The notes under the pieces are model-generated. The model searched no databases. It saw nothing but the letters and a program-made list of their open reading frames with translations, and had not been told where the DNA came from. DNA of 64,000 bases from Nitrososphaerota archaeon (GTDB lineage: Archaea > Thermoproteota > Nitrososphaeria > Nitrososphaerales > Nitrosopumilaceae). The stretch is from positions 62,001 through 126,000 of the forward strand of contig JAPOVD010000007.1 of NCBI GenBank assembly GCA_026708305.1. Reading direction: 5' to 3'. This document shows, in pieces, positions 34,772 to 43,435 of this stretch. Position 1 is the first letter of the stretch, and the number at the start of each line of letters is the position of its first letter. A program made the position numbers and the translations under genes.

Positions 34772-37452
34772 TTTATGTTTTTTATATATGCTTCCACTGT
34801 ATTTATTTTTGATTTTGAAGTACCTCCTCCCTGAGCAAATTTTTCATTGCCTCCTGATGATCCGCCTAGAATATCAGAAATATTTTGTGCTATTTTATTT
34901 GCTTTCATAGTTTTACATGCTACGTCTCCTGAAAATATAATTATTTTTACATTTTTTTTAATTACTAATACGCAATACACTAATGATGGATCGTATGTAG
35001 TTGATTTTTTTCCAATATTTATGTGAAATTTTTCATCAAGATTGTAGTCTATGACATAATAAAGTTTTAAATTTCCTAATTTAATTGACGATTTTATTAC
35101 GTTTGTTATTGTGTTTTGAGATGTTTTTTCTATTATGTGTTGTAATTTTTCTTTTGTTTTTTCTAATTCTGTTAATTTATTTTTAAATGATTCTACGATA
35201 CTCGATTTTTCTGTCTGTAATAACTTTGTAATATTCGTGATGTCGTTATCCTGTTCTTGAACATACCTTACTGCTTTGTCTCCAGAAACAAATTCAATTC
35301 TTATTACTCCATTTTGTATTCTATCTGTCTTGATTATTTTTATTAATCCTATTTCTCCGGTTCTTTTAACGTGCGTTCCTCCACACGCTTCTACGTCAAA
35401 TCCATCTATATCTACTATTCTTAATGATTTAAATGGTATGATCCCGCCTTGATAGATATTAAAACCAAATTTTTGTTCTGCTATGTTGCGTTCGTATTCT
35501 TTTATATACACTGGCAAATTTTGTTGTATTACATTGTTAGATATCTTTTCTATCTCTGTAATTTCTTTCCTAGTTAAACTTGAATGATGTATTATATCCA
35601 ACCTTCCATATCTTTCTTCTTTAAACGCAGAATTTTGCCATACCCAATTACCTAGTATTTTTCGTGATGCTGAATTTATTATGTGAGTACTAGTATGATG
35701 TTTAGTTATATTTTTGCGTCTCTCTATATCTATTGAGCAAGTTACAACATCTCCAACTTTAATGTCATTAATTTTATGTTCTACTTCGTGCACTATAATT
35801 TTTTCATATTTTTTTACATCTATAACATTATGTTTGTTTATTTTGCCATGATCTGGCTCTTGACCTCCGCTTCTGGCATAAAATGAGGTTTTATCTAATA
35901 TTATAAATCTATCATACACTTTTAGAACATTAGCTTTGAACTTCTTAGGATCGTTTTTATAAAACAAAAGATCTGTATCTTGAACTTTATCTATTGTTAC
36001 CTGTGATATTTTTTTTTTAGCAGGTTTATTTTTTTTTGATAATAAAGAATAAAAATCAGACGGATATGAAGAAATTATGTTATTGTCTTTTAAATAGTCA
36101 GGAGTTATTCCGTCTGATTCATATAATTTTACTAATTCATTTAACCCATAATTTTTATTAGATATTTTCATTTTTTCTACGACTTTGTTTATTCTTTTTT
36201 GAGAATCTAAATATCTATTGCGTTCCAGATTTATTATTTCTTTTATATCGTTTCTAGAATTTACAATTTCTGGATATGAATATTGTAAGTAATTGATCTC
36301 TTCATCAATTATCTCATTTATATCTATTTTTACTTTTAATTTATTAATTGCAACTAGCATTTTCCTTATAATTATCCTTAAGTTATAACCGCCACCCATA
36401 TTACTAGGTATCATTCCATCAGTAAAAGCAAAAATTAATGTTCGTATATGATCTAAAATTAAATACATTAATTCAAGAGACGCAATATTTTTTAAATCAG
36501 AATTCGATATATTGATCAATTTAGCAACCCTATTCTTACGAGTTGTTATGTCTTGACGCTTCTCATTTTTTATTAATTCTTTAAAATATTTATTTAAAAT
36601 ATCAGTAGACACATCAATTCCTATTTTTTGGATCATTTTTTTCGTAATATTTCCAAAACAACAATCATATGCGGTTGGGCTGCCGATGGTGATCCAGGAC
36701 ATTCTTTCCAATCCTGCCCCCATGTCGATTACCATTTGGCTCAGTTTTTTATATTTTGTTAATGTTCCTTGAAATTGAGTAAACACTGCATTTCCTAATT
36801 CTAAACCGTTAACAAAATATTCTAGTGATGCACCAAAAGTCCCTCCTCCTTCCCATGCATCTTCTACAAAAACTATTTCGTCTTTTGAGATTTTGAATTT
36901 TTCTGTTAGCAACTTAAAATCTAATTCTATACATTTATCTTTCCAATATCCTCCAGAATCGTATACGCTATGTTGTCCAATCATACAAAAACTAGAGAAA
37001 TGTTTTCCAGTCACTCCTACATTTTCGATATCATTAAATCTTAAACATATTTGAGGTACTAATAATGGGTTAAATGGTAATTCAAAAATTATTTTAGAAT
37101 TTATAATTCTTTGAAAATTCACAATTGAAGCAATAGTAAAATATAAATCTTCTCTCCATCTACATACCACTGGATATCTGTTTATTATTGAATGGTTATT
37201 TTCTGCAAAAAATGACTTTATTTCACGTAATGCATTTGTGTAATCTAATCTTACATTTGTAGGTGGATTTCCAATAAAAGCATACGGTTCTTCATCATCT
37301 TCTGGACATAAATTTTTATTTTCATTCAACGTCCAAAAAAACCTTTTACACTTGGTGCATGATCTACGATTAAAATTATAATCATCAAATAATGAACTTT
37401 TGTAATATTTATCAGGTTCAGCAGAAAATTTTTTTGTAATTTCGACATTCAT
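34768..37452 (-). CDS. alaS: alanyl-tRNA synthetase (archaeal type)
   Basis: A class II synthetase of 894 residues charging tRNA-Ala. The catalytic part includes GAGLERMSW and the archaeal N-terminal zinc motif CTKCKRFFWT. The editing domain has the zinc-ligand histidines HHTSTH near residue 585 and CGGTH near 688. The C terminus has the glycine-rich GGSSGGNEKFAQGGG of the oligomerisation domain. Its trans-editing of mischarged Ser and Gly appears intact, which is relevant because the D-amino-acid proofreading gene at 41.6 kb is broken. Confidence 0.97.
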   Translation of the reverse strand: MNVEITKKFSAEPDKYYKSSLFDDYNFNRRSCTKCKRFFWTLNENKNLCPEDDEEPYAFIGNPPTNVRLDYTNALREIKSFFAENNHSIINRYPVVCRWREDLYFTIASIVNFQRIINSKIIFELPFNPLLVPQICLRFNDIENVGVTGKHFSSFCMIGQHSVYDSGGYWKDKCIELDFKLLTEKFKISKDEIVFVEDAWEGGGTFGASLEYFVNGLELGNAVFTQFQGTLTKYKKLSQMVIDMGAGLERMSWITIGSPTAYDCCFGNITKKMIQKIGIDVSTDILNKYFKELIKNEKRQDITTRKNRVAKLINISNSDLKNIASLELMYLILDHIRTLIFAFTDGMIPSNMGGGYNLRIIIRKMLVAINKLKVKIDINEIIDEEINYLQYSYPEIVNSRNDIKEIINLERNRYLDSQKRINKVVEKMKISNKNYGLNELVKLYESDGITPDYLKDNNIISSYPSDFYSLLSKKNKPAKKKISQVTIDKVQDTDLLFYKNDPKKFKANVLKVYDRFIILDKTSFYARSGGQEPDHGKINKHNVIDVKKYEKIIVHEVEHKINDIKVGDVVTCSIDIERRKNITKHHTSTHIINSASRKILGNWVWQNSAFKEERYGRLDIIHHSSLTRKEITEIEKISNNVIQQNLPVYIKEYERNIAEQKFGFNIYQGGIIPFKSLRIVDIDGFDVEACGGTHVKRTGEIGLIKIIKTDRIQNGVIRIEFVSGDKAVRYVQEQDNDITNITKLLQTEKSSIVESFKNKLTELEKTKEKLQHIIEKTSQNTITNVIKSSIKLGNLKLYYVIDYNLDEKFHINIGKKSTTYDPSLVYCVLVIKKNVKIIIFSGDVACKTMKANKIAQNISDILGGSSGGNEKFAQGGGTSKSKINTVEAYIKNIK

Positions 37453-37528
37453 TAATTTTCTATATGCAGTTTCCTAGTTATTAATCATCCATATTATGAA
37501 ATAAATATAATGCTTCAAACATATAGAT

Positions 37529-38041
37529 GTGTTCAAAAAAAAATCTACCATTAAAGAAGAAGACTACGTGCTTGCATCTATACGATCACAAGACGATTTT
37601 TGTAATATTGTGATAGGTACTGTGACTGGAGTAGACAATGATGACATTGGGATAAGTGGAATCAATATTAATCCAGTTGGACTAAAAAATAAAGTGAAAC
37701 AAGGAAAAACTGGACCTAGATCCATAGAAATATTAAAAAATCCAACACCTGATAATTGTATTCTTGCATTCATATACCGTGTGGAATATAAAAATTACAC
37801 GGGAGTATTAAGCATTAAACGTAATAATATAGTATTGATTTCTTCCAAAACTTATTCTGTTCTTGATGGTTGGATGCGTGAATCGTTATCGGAATTAATT
37901 AACAACGTTTTGTCTCTTCAAGAAGGAGATGAAAAGGAACAAGCTAAAGTTATTCTTAAACAAAGAATGGATACATTATATGACAAAAACCTAAAACGTA
38001 ATCTGTATTCTGTTTGTAGAAGTTTGAAGATTCTAACTTGA
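37529..38041 (+). CDS. hypothetical protein (upstream of ribosomal P1)
   Basis: A soluble 170-residue protein I cannot assign. The N-terminal half is beta-rich (YVLASIRSQDDFCNIVIGTVTGVDNDDIGISGI), and a segment CILAFIYRVEYKNYTGVLSI follows; the last 60 residues look helical (LSELINNVLSLQEGDEKEQAKVILKQRMDTLY). No transmembrane helix or metal motif. The start is GTG at 37529, with a TATA-like AAATAAATATAA about 25 bp upstream, suggesting a leaderless mRNA. It is divergent from alaS and 48 bp ahead of P1 on the same strand, so a role linked to translation is possible but unproven. Confidence 0.6.
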   Translation: MFKKKSTIKEEDYVLASIRSQDDFCNIVIGTVTGVDNDDIGISGININPVGLKNKVKQGKTGPRSIEILKNPTPDNCILAFIYRVEYKNYTGVLSIKRNNIVLISSKTYSVLDGWMRESLSELINNVLSLQEGDEKEQAKVILKQRMDTLYDKNLKRNLYSVCRSLKILT

Positions 38042-38089
38042 TAGTGTTTTTGCATTAGTTTTATATTGAATATATGCAGCAACAAGATA

Positions 38090-38401
38090 ATGGAATATGT
38101 TTATGCAGCATTAATATTACATAAATTAAAAAAAGAAATTAATGAACCAAATGTAACATCGATAATCCAAGCAGCTGGAGGCGATGTTAATACATCTAAG
38201 GTTAAAGCATTGGTAGCATCTTTATCTAATGTAGATATCGAAAAAATAATTAATTCGGCTAGTGTTTCACCTGTACAAACTCCACAACAATCTCCTGATT
38301 CTAATATTCAAAATAAAGAAAAAGAATCTAAAACTAAAGAAGAAAAAAGTGGTAAAACAGAAGAACAAGCCATGGAGGGCCTAGCATCACTATTTGGATG
38401 A
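38090..38401 (+). CDS. rpl12: 50S ribosomal protein P1 (L12 stalk protein)
   Basis: A 103-residue archaeal P1. It begins MEYVYAALILHKLK, the normal start, so I chose ATG 38090 over the in-frame TTG at 38066. It has an alanine-rich dimerisation half, a charged hinge (EKESKTKEEKSGKTEEQAMEG) and the final LASLFG tail that binds translation factors. It is convergent with L10 rather than downstream of it as in other archaea, with only about 20 bp between the two stops. Confidence 0.93.
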   Translation: MEYVYAALILHKLKKEINEPNVTSIIQAAGGDVNTSKVKALVASLSNVDIEKIINSASVSPVQTPQQSPDSNIQNKEKESKTKEEKSGKTEEQAMEGLASLFG

Positions 38402-38421
38402 TCCACTCAAGCTAAAATAAA

Positions 38422-39279
38422 CTAGATTGCATCTTTGATTTTCGAACTTAATACTAAAGCATAATTATATGCATTTGATACAACATGTTTTTTATTATCA
38501 TCAGTAACATATGCAATATTCATTGATATGTTATATGCTTGATTAACTAAATTGGTAAAAATCATACTTATGTTCTCTTGCATTATATAATTACATTTGG
38601 TAGATAGCAATATGTTATTTTTATATGATTCTATGATCTTGAAAATGTACGTATTTGTGTCCAAAGTTAATTCATCATTATTGTAATATTTGCTATCTTC
38701 TATCGCTCCATTTAATCTCACTGTAGCTTCTATTGGTTTAATACTTAATTTCCCAAGAATAGAAGCTAGTTTTGACGATATTTTTTCACCTTTTTTGATT
38801 ATTGTTGTTTCTTTTGTAATCCAGATTGTGCCTTGATCAATTTTTGTTGGTATTCCATTTTCTTTAAAATCTGTCAAAATTGGGCCTGGAGCTATCCCTG
38901 TATTTTTTGCAGATATTACAACATCAATGTTAGAAACATCTCCTTCTCTAGCTAATAACATAGTTTTATTTTTTGCCAAGATCAAACTTAGCTTAAAAGG
39001 AGACATATTTGTAAAAACTAACATACATTGACCATTTATTCCATTTATAATATTTGTGATTCTTTGCACATTAGTATTTATTAACGCTTTTTTAGCTATT
39101 CTATCTTTTATACCGAAAATTTTTGTATCGTTTAATTTTTTTCTTAATGTTGATATTTGAGAAGCTCTCACTTTTTCCATTCGTATTAATGCGATATTTT
39201 TATATTGATTTGCATAAATAGACAATGATTTGTACATATTATTTTTCTTTTTAGGATATGTCGTACGGTTTTGGTACAT
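38422..39279 (-). CDS. rpl10: 50S ribosomal protein L10 (P0)
   Basis: A 285-residue L10/P0, the base of the stalk. It matches in the N-terminal rRNA-binding part (IRMEKVRASQISTLRKKLN, IAKKALINTN, FTNMSPFKLSLIL) and in the helical spine, including KLSIKPIEATVRLNGAI. It ends SSKIKDAI: the acidic, LFG-ended tail found on many archaeal P0 proteins is not present. It is followed by nothing on its own strand and lies convergent to P1. L1 is upstream, 2 bp away. Confidence 0.9.
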   Translation of the reverse strand: MYQNRTTYPKKKNNMYKSLSIYANQYKNIALIRMEKVRASQISTLRKKLNDTKIFGIKDRIAKKALINTNVQRITNIINGINGQCMLVFTNMSPFKLSLILAKNKTMLLAREGDVSNIDVVISAKNTGIAPGPILTDFKENGIPTKIDQGTIWITKETTIIKKGEKISSKLASILGKLSIKPIEATVRLNGAIEDSKYYNNDELTLDTNTYIFKIIESYKNNILLSTKCNYIMQENISMIFTNLVNQAYNISMNIAYVTDDNKKHVVSNAYNYALVLSSKIKDAI

Positions 39280-39281
39280 TG

Positions 39282-39914
39282 TTATTGTATCACTTCTCCC
39301 ATTGTTGTTTTTACTAAGATTTTTTTAATATTTTTGTCACCGTTTGGTAATTTTTTTTCAACAGCATTAATTATAGTGAAAGCATTTGATGCAAGTTCTT
39401 CATTGGGCATATTTTCGTTACCTATTTTACAAGATAATGCTGATGATCCACTTGTTTTTATCCGTATTGATGATTGAAATTTAGATAAAATTGATTCTAT
39501 AGATGCATTAAATGGAATTGGAGTAGGCATCTTACCACGTGGACCTAGAAACTGTCCTAAATTCTTACCAATTATGGGCATAAGCTTCGTATCTGCCAAA
39601 AAGAAGTCATATTTATTAATAAACTTCTTTATTTTTTTCTTATCAGAACTTAATTCAGATAATTGATTTGCATCTATAACATTATCAGCTTTTGCATTAT
39701 TGGCTTTTAATCCCATTTCTCCAGAAGCAAATACGCATATTGATGAAGGATTATCTTTTTTATTAGGAAGCTGAATAATATCTTTTATTGTGAAACCCTT
39801 TTTTGCATCTACGTCTTTAAAAACTATTATTATTTCTACTGCTTGTTTAAATTTACATTTATTACTATTTTTAGCATCGTCAATCATTTTTATAATTTTA
39901 GATTCGTTAATCAT
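39282..39914 (-). CDS. rpl1: 50S ribosomal protein L1
   Basis: A 210-residue L1 of the large subunit's L1 stalk, which in archaea can also repress its own operon. Recognisable segments are KIMPIIGKNLGQFLGPRGKMPTPIP and the C-terminal ...SNAFTIINAVEKKLPNGDKNIKKILVKTTMGEVIQ. It is separated from L11 by an Lrp-family gene on the other strand, so its promoter must lie between 39915 and 39999. Confidence 0.94.
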   Translation of the reverse strand: MINESKIIKMIDDAKNSNKCKFKQAVEIIIVFKDVDAKKGFTIKDIIQLPNKKDNPSSICVFASGEMGLKANNAKADNVIDANQLSELSSDKKKIKKFINKYDFFLADTKLMPIIGKNLGQFLGPRGKMPTPIPFNASIESILSKFQSSIRIKTSGSSALSCKIGNENMPNEELASNAFTIINAVEKKLPNGDKNIKKILVKTTMGEVIQ

Positions 39915-39968
39915 ATTGATTACTTATCACATGGCTATTTAAAATAGTTGAGGTTGATTGATGTTGAA

Positions 39969-39977
39969 ATTTAAATA
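39969..39977 (+). promoter_or_regulatory. putative TATA box for the Lrp-family gene
   Basis: TTTAAATAA, centred about 27 bp before the ATG at 40000, which predicts a leaderless transcript. This element also lies in the region that must hold the divergent L1-L10 promoter. Confidence 0.45.
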
Positions 39978-39999
39978 AAGTTAATCAAATTGTAATATT

Positions 40000-40440
40000 A
40001 TGAAAATCATAAATAAATTAGATAGACTAGATACAGATTTAATTAATGAATTGGTTAAAGATAGTTCTGTTTCTATACCTGATCTGTCTATAAAACTCGG
40101 ATTTGGAACATCTGTATTATATAGCAGAATAAATAGATTAATAAAAAAAGGTATCATTGAAAAATTTACTATAAAAATAAATTACATCAAATTAGGATTT
40201 TGTGTTAATGCTATAGTTGGAATTAATACCACTGTAAAATTAAAAAAAATTATTTATGAAAAATTATCAAAAATTAGTGAAATCTCATCTATATCTGAAA
40301 CTGCTGGTAGATTTGATACGTTGATAAAAATACGTGTAAAAAATTTACAAACGTTGCATGATCTAATTAATAACAAATTAAGTACAATTGAAGGAATAAA
40401 CAACACAGAAATTTTTATAGAATTGCAAAAATACGAATAA
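40000..40440 (+). CDS. Lrp/AsnC family transcriptional regulator
   Basis: A 146-residue regulator with an N-terminal helix-turn-helix (LDRLDTDLINELVKDSSVS...LSIKLGFGTSVLYSRINRLIKKGII, residues 5-60) and a C-terminal AsnC ligand-binding domain (VNAIVGINTTVKLKKI and the SSISETAGRFDTLIKIRV strand). Such proteins sense amino acids or act globally. Its place between rpl11 and rpl1, both on the opposite strand, breaks a normally continuous ribosomal operon, and it is divergent from rpl1; control of rpl1-rpl10 is an attractive but untested idea. Confidence 0.9.
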   Translation: MKIINKLDRLDTDLINELVKDSSVSIPDLSIKLGFGTSVLYSRINRLIKKGIIEKFTIKINYIKLGFCVNAIVGINTTVKLKKIIYEKLSKISEISSISETAGRFDTLIKIRVKNLQTLHDLINNKLSTIEGINNTEIFIELQKYE

Positions 40441-40460
40441 TATTTAATTTGATATATATT

Positions 40461-40943
40461 TTAATTAAATTGTTTATTTAAAGCACCATTTTCTATTTCT
40501 TTATTAATTTCTTTTGGTGTTTTGTCGTTTACTTTAACCCCCACTGATAAACACGTTCCAAGTATTTCTTTAGCTACTTTTTTTAAAGTTAGACTGTATG
40601 AAGAATCTATCTTGATCTTAGATATTTTTATAACTTTAGCAAAATCAATACTTGCAACCCATTTTTCATTTGGATTATTAGTTCCTTTTTGTACTCCTGC
40701 TTCTTTTAGTATTAATGCTGATGTAGACGGAATTCCTACCACTACATTCCATTTTTTGCTATCTGGATCTACGTTAACTGTGATTGGAATTTTCATCCCT
40801 TCAAAATCCTTTGTTAACTCATTAATTTTATTAATTACTTCTATTATATTTACTCCTAATGGACCTAATGCTGGTCCCAATGGAGGACCAGATGTAGCTT
40901 TTCCTCCTGTGACTAAAGCTTCTATAGATTGATTTTTTGACAT
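40461..40943 (-). CDS. rpl11: 50S ribosomal protein L11
   Basis: A 160-residue L11 that binds the GTPase-associated centre of 23S rRNA. It matches in the N-terminal ALVTGGKATSGPPLGPALGPLGVNI, in TVNVDPDSKKWNVVVGIPSTSALILKEAGV and in the C-terminal KKVAKEILGTCLSVGVKV. It follows spt5 with about 25 bp between, in the canonical secE-spt5-rpl11 order. Confidence 0.96.
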   Translation of the reverse strand: MSKNQSIEALVTGGKATSGPPLGPALGPLGVNIIEVINKINELTKDFEGMKIPITVNVDPDSKKWNVVVGIPSTSALILKEAGVQKGTNNPNEKWVASIDFAKVIKISKIKIDSSYSLTLKKVAKEILGTCLSVGVKVNDKTPKEINKEIENGALNKQFN

Positions 40944-40968
40944 ATCTACAACCTATCAAATTAAAAAT

Positions 40969-41430
40969 TTAATTGTTGCTAGATGAAATTTTTAGATAAT
41001 TAGCATCCACAGTTACTGGTAATTGATATGGCGCATCCAATAAAATTACAGTAGCTTCTTCTTTTTCGTGATCTACTCTAGTTATCGTTGCTTTCATACC
41101 TTTAAAAGGCCCTCCTATTATTTCTACTACTGAATCCACTGACAACTCTGTGACTGTAGATTTTTTTATTAGATATTTTTCTATGTCGCTAAACGAGATT
41201 TCGCCTCTTAGTTGCCCACGTATGTTTCTTATTCCTTGTATAGCTTCAAATACTGAGCTGGGTTCCTGAGCTTCAATCACTATATATCCTTTTAGATTTT
41301 CTATCAAAACTACTGATTTTATATCTATATTTTTTTTGTGGATTTTATTTTCTAAGAGCTTTATGATTATCTTTTCTTGCCCTCCTGTAGTTCTTAGCGC
41401 ATATAATTTTGTATCATTAACATTTGACAA
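40969..41430 (-). CDS. spt5: transcription elongation factor Spt5 (NusG)
   Basis: A 153-residue archaeal Spt5 with an N-terminal NGN domain (KLYALRTTGGQEKIIIKLLENK, then VLIENLKGYIVIEAQEPSSVFEAIQGIRNIRGQ) that binds the RNA polymerase clamp, and a KOW domain (VDSVVEIIGGPFKGMKATITRVDHEKEEATV). The start is TTG. It increases processivity together with Spt4, which is not in the window. It lies next to secE, the conserved arrangement. Confidence 0.95.
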   Translation of the reverse strand: MSNVNDTKLYALRTTGGQEKIIIKLLENKIHKKNIDIKSVVLIENLKGYIVIEAQEPSSVFEAIQGIRNIRGQLRGEISFSDIEKYLIKKSTVTELSVDSVVEIIGGPFKGMKATITRVDHEKEEATVILLDAPYQLPVTVDANYLKISSSNN

Positions 41431-41434
41431 TTTA

Positions 41435-41608
41435 TCATCGATCTAGCTGGATTACTGAAAAAACAAATTGAATTACAAATCCAATTATTCCTATTGTTGA
41501 TATACCTAATAATACTAGCCTAAAGTGTTGCATATAATCATCTCTATCTGATTTTCTAGCAAGTTTTATTGTATTTATCATGTTCTTGATTGTATTTGTT
41601 AAACTCAT
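41435..41608 (-). CDS. secE: preprotein translocase subunit SecE (Sec61 gamma)
   Basis: A 57-residue tail-anchored membrane protein, the gamma subunit of the Sec channel whose large subunit SecY is encoded at 50.3 kb. The cytoplasmic amphipathic helix (NTIKLARKSDRDDYMQHFRLV) is followed by one transmembrane helix (LLGISTIGIIGFVIQFVFSVI). I chose the ATG at 41608 to give the normal short N terminus; an in-frame upstream start at 41647 would run into the divergent pseudogene's start region. It is the first gene of the secE-spt5-rpl11 transcript. Confidence 0.88.
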   Translation of the reverse strand: MSLTNTIKNMINTIKLARKSDRDDYMQHFRLVLLGISTIGIIGFVIQFVFSVIQLDR

Positions 41609-41645
41609 TGTTGAGATTAAATAGTATTTATTTATAATTTTATTC

Positions 41646-42400
41646 ATGGAATTAATTGTAGCATATAAACATGATGTTGCTGGTTATAAAATGGCAAAAT
41701 TTATTTCTCAAAACCTAACAATTACAAATGGTGTATATAAAGGAAAATTTTTTGATGTTATGATAATTGATTCTCCAACTATTTATGCCTGATTGGATAT
41801 CGAAATATGATTATGATAGTTATATTTTTTTATCAAAGCATACTGCAAAATTTAATATACTTTCATTGACATGTCATTCTACTGGTATTATTAAAACAGA
41901 TTCAATTAATCGTATTAAGCAAGCGTCTGTGCCACATCCACACCTGAAAAAATCATATATGCAATCACTATGGGATAATAAACACAAGATAAGTGATTTT
42001 CGAATCACGATAGAAACTACTCATCATTCTATCGTCTATATGTAAACCAACTTTGTTCATAGAGATTGGAACTACTGAAAAACAATGGAATGATTTAGAT
42101 TTATGTGAATTGATATCTAAAATTATTGTAAAAAATCTGCCAATGAAAAAACTTATCTTACTGTCATAGGTATAGAAGGAACACATTATCCACATAAATT
42201 CACAAATGAGATTCTTCATGGAAGATATACTTTTGGTACTATAATACCCAAACATTATATAGATTATTTAGACCAAAATTTATTGAATAATATATTAAAA
42301 AAGTTACATGGCTGATTCTATTATAATTGATAGTGATGGCTTAAAATTAGAAATTATATCTAAATTAAGTAACTTGGATATGAAAGTAATTGAAATCTAA
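41646..42400 (+). pseudogene. dtdA: broken D-aminoacyl-tRNA deacylase (DTD2/DtdA)
   Basis: Conceptual translation across three frames gives a nearly full DTD2 protein, the archaeal/plant enzyme that removes D-amino acids from tRNA. Pieces: 41646-41790 (start MELIVAYKHDVAGYKMAKF, stop TGA); about 41790-42030 (YIFLSKHTAKFNILSLTCHSTG, then RITIETTHHS); about 42035-42150 (KPTLFIEIGTTEKQWNDL); about 42140-42315 (VIGIEGTHYPHKFTNEIL, FGTIIPKHY); 42311-42400 (a GLKLEII C terminus, TAA). At least four frameshifts separate them, with internal stops at 41790, 42043, 42167 and 42313. Flanking genes are intact. It is divergent from secE. Confidence 0.85.
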
Positions 42401-42491
42401 ATTTGCTACGTTGTAATATTCTTCGATAACAGTGATATACTAAACGCATAATATTTTTGATTTGTCTATCTAGTTTTTACTTGTAGGGTGA

Positions 42492-42941
42492 TTATTCCTT
42501 TTCCATTTCTTCATTTAATAATTCACGTAAGTGTGCATTGTTTCTTACTCTATTTCCTTGAATTTTTTTGTAGATTTTCCAAAAAACTTTATTTGTGATA
42601 TCTCCATGTTTTTTAGACACTTTTAACCTATAACGCAATGAACGTACTTTTTCAACATATTTCTTTTTACTATTAAATCGAGCATTACTCCGTCCTTTTT
42701 TTGATCCTGTCTTTATACCTCTTTTATTTTTTTGTAATTTTTTTATTTTGCTACGTAGTCTTGATGTTCCCTTTGTTGGTATTATTTTTATTTTATTTGC
42801 TGTTATTAAACCTCGTACATTTTCACGTGTTATTGCATCAGTTACTTCATCTAAATGTTCTACGTTTAATTTTATTCTGTTTACGCCAACATTGGTAACT
42901 CTTGAAATCAATGATTTTTTAGTTCTTAGATTTACTACCAT
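42492..42941 (-). CDS. rpl19e: 50S ribosomal protein L19e
   Basis: A 149-residue, highly basic L19e. The N-terminal LRTKKSLISRVTNVGVNRI, the central KRGIKTGSKKGRSNAR and the C-terminal NKVFWKIYKKIQGNRVRNNAHLRELL are standard. It overlaps the L32e gene by 23 bp. In most archaea L32e-L19e is followed by L18 on the same strand; here L18 lies 5.8 kb away on the other strand. Confidence 0.95.
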   Translation of the reverse strand: MVVNLRTKKSLISRVTNVGVNRIKLNVEHLDEVTDAITRENVRGLITANKIKIIPTKGTSRLRSKIKKLQKNKRGIKTGSKKGRSNARFNSKKKYVEKVRSLRYRLKVSKKHGDITNKVFWKIYKKIQGNRVRNNAHLRELLNEEMEKE

Positions 42942-43308
42942 TTTTAGATACCCTACTATTAAAAATTTTGAATTTCATTTCTAATGCTTTCATAACTATT
43001 GAGATCCTTTTTTTTGTACCTACATTATGTCCAATTCTAATTCCATCTATCTTTGGATCCAAATTAGATATTTCATTTATATTATGTATTAAATTATCTT
43101 TATACCCTGAAGGATGCAATCCTCTAATGTTTTTTTGTTTTTTATAACCTATTTTCACTATTGGCATTTCTCCTTTCTTCTGTTTTCTTTGATGATTGTC
43201 TATCCCTTTGGGTTTTCTCCATGTGGTTTCAAGTCGTTTATATCGCCAGCTTTCTTTTCTTATAAAATTTGGTTTACGTTTATTTGTATTAAGATTACTT
43301 AGTGGCAT
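42919..43308 (-). CDS. rpl32e: 50S ribosomal protein L32e
   Basis: A 129-residue L32e of the large subunit. The conserved core KPNFIRKESWRYKRLETTWRKPKGIDNHQRKQ, then HPSGYKDNLIHNI and KIDGIRIGHNVGTKKR, is complete. I chose the ATG at 43308 because residues further upstream (an in-frame run to 43407) look like hydrophobic non-ribosomal sequence. It is divergent from pckA. Confidence 0.93.
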   Translation of the reverse strand: MPLSNLNTNKRKPNFIRKESWRYKRLETTWRKPKGIDNHQRKQKKGEMPIVKIGYKKQKNIRGLHPSGYKDNLIHNINEISNLDPKIDGIRIGHNVGTKKRISIVMKALEMKFKIFNSRVSKNGSKSKN

Positions 43309-43435
43309 AATATTTATTCCAAAATTTTTAAATAAATAGCTTATTATTTTTAGAAAGGATAATAAGGAAAATAAATCGCATCGATTTACTAAATGATCAA
43401 GTTTCATTGTCTAAGTAAGATTATGGTGGTAAATT

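Noticed and set aside
41646-42400. Programmed frameshifting to make DTD2
   Set aside because: At least four shifts in both directions and four stops would be needed; no slippery site is evident.
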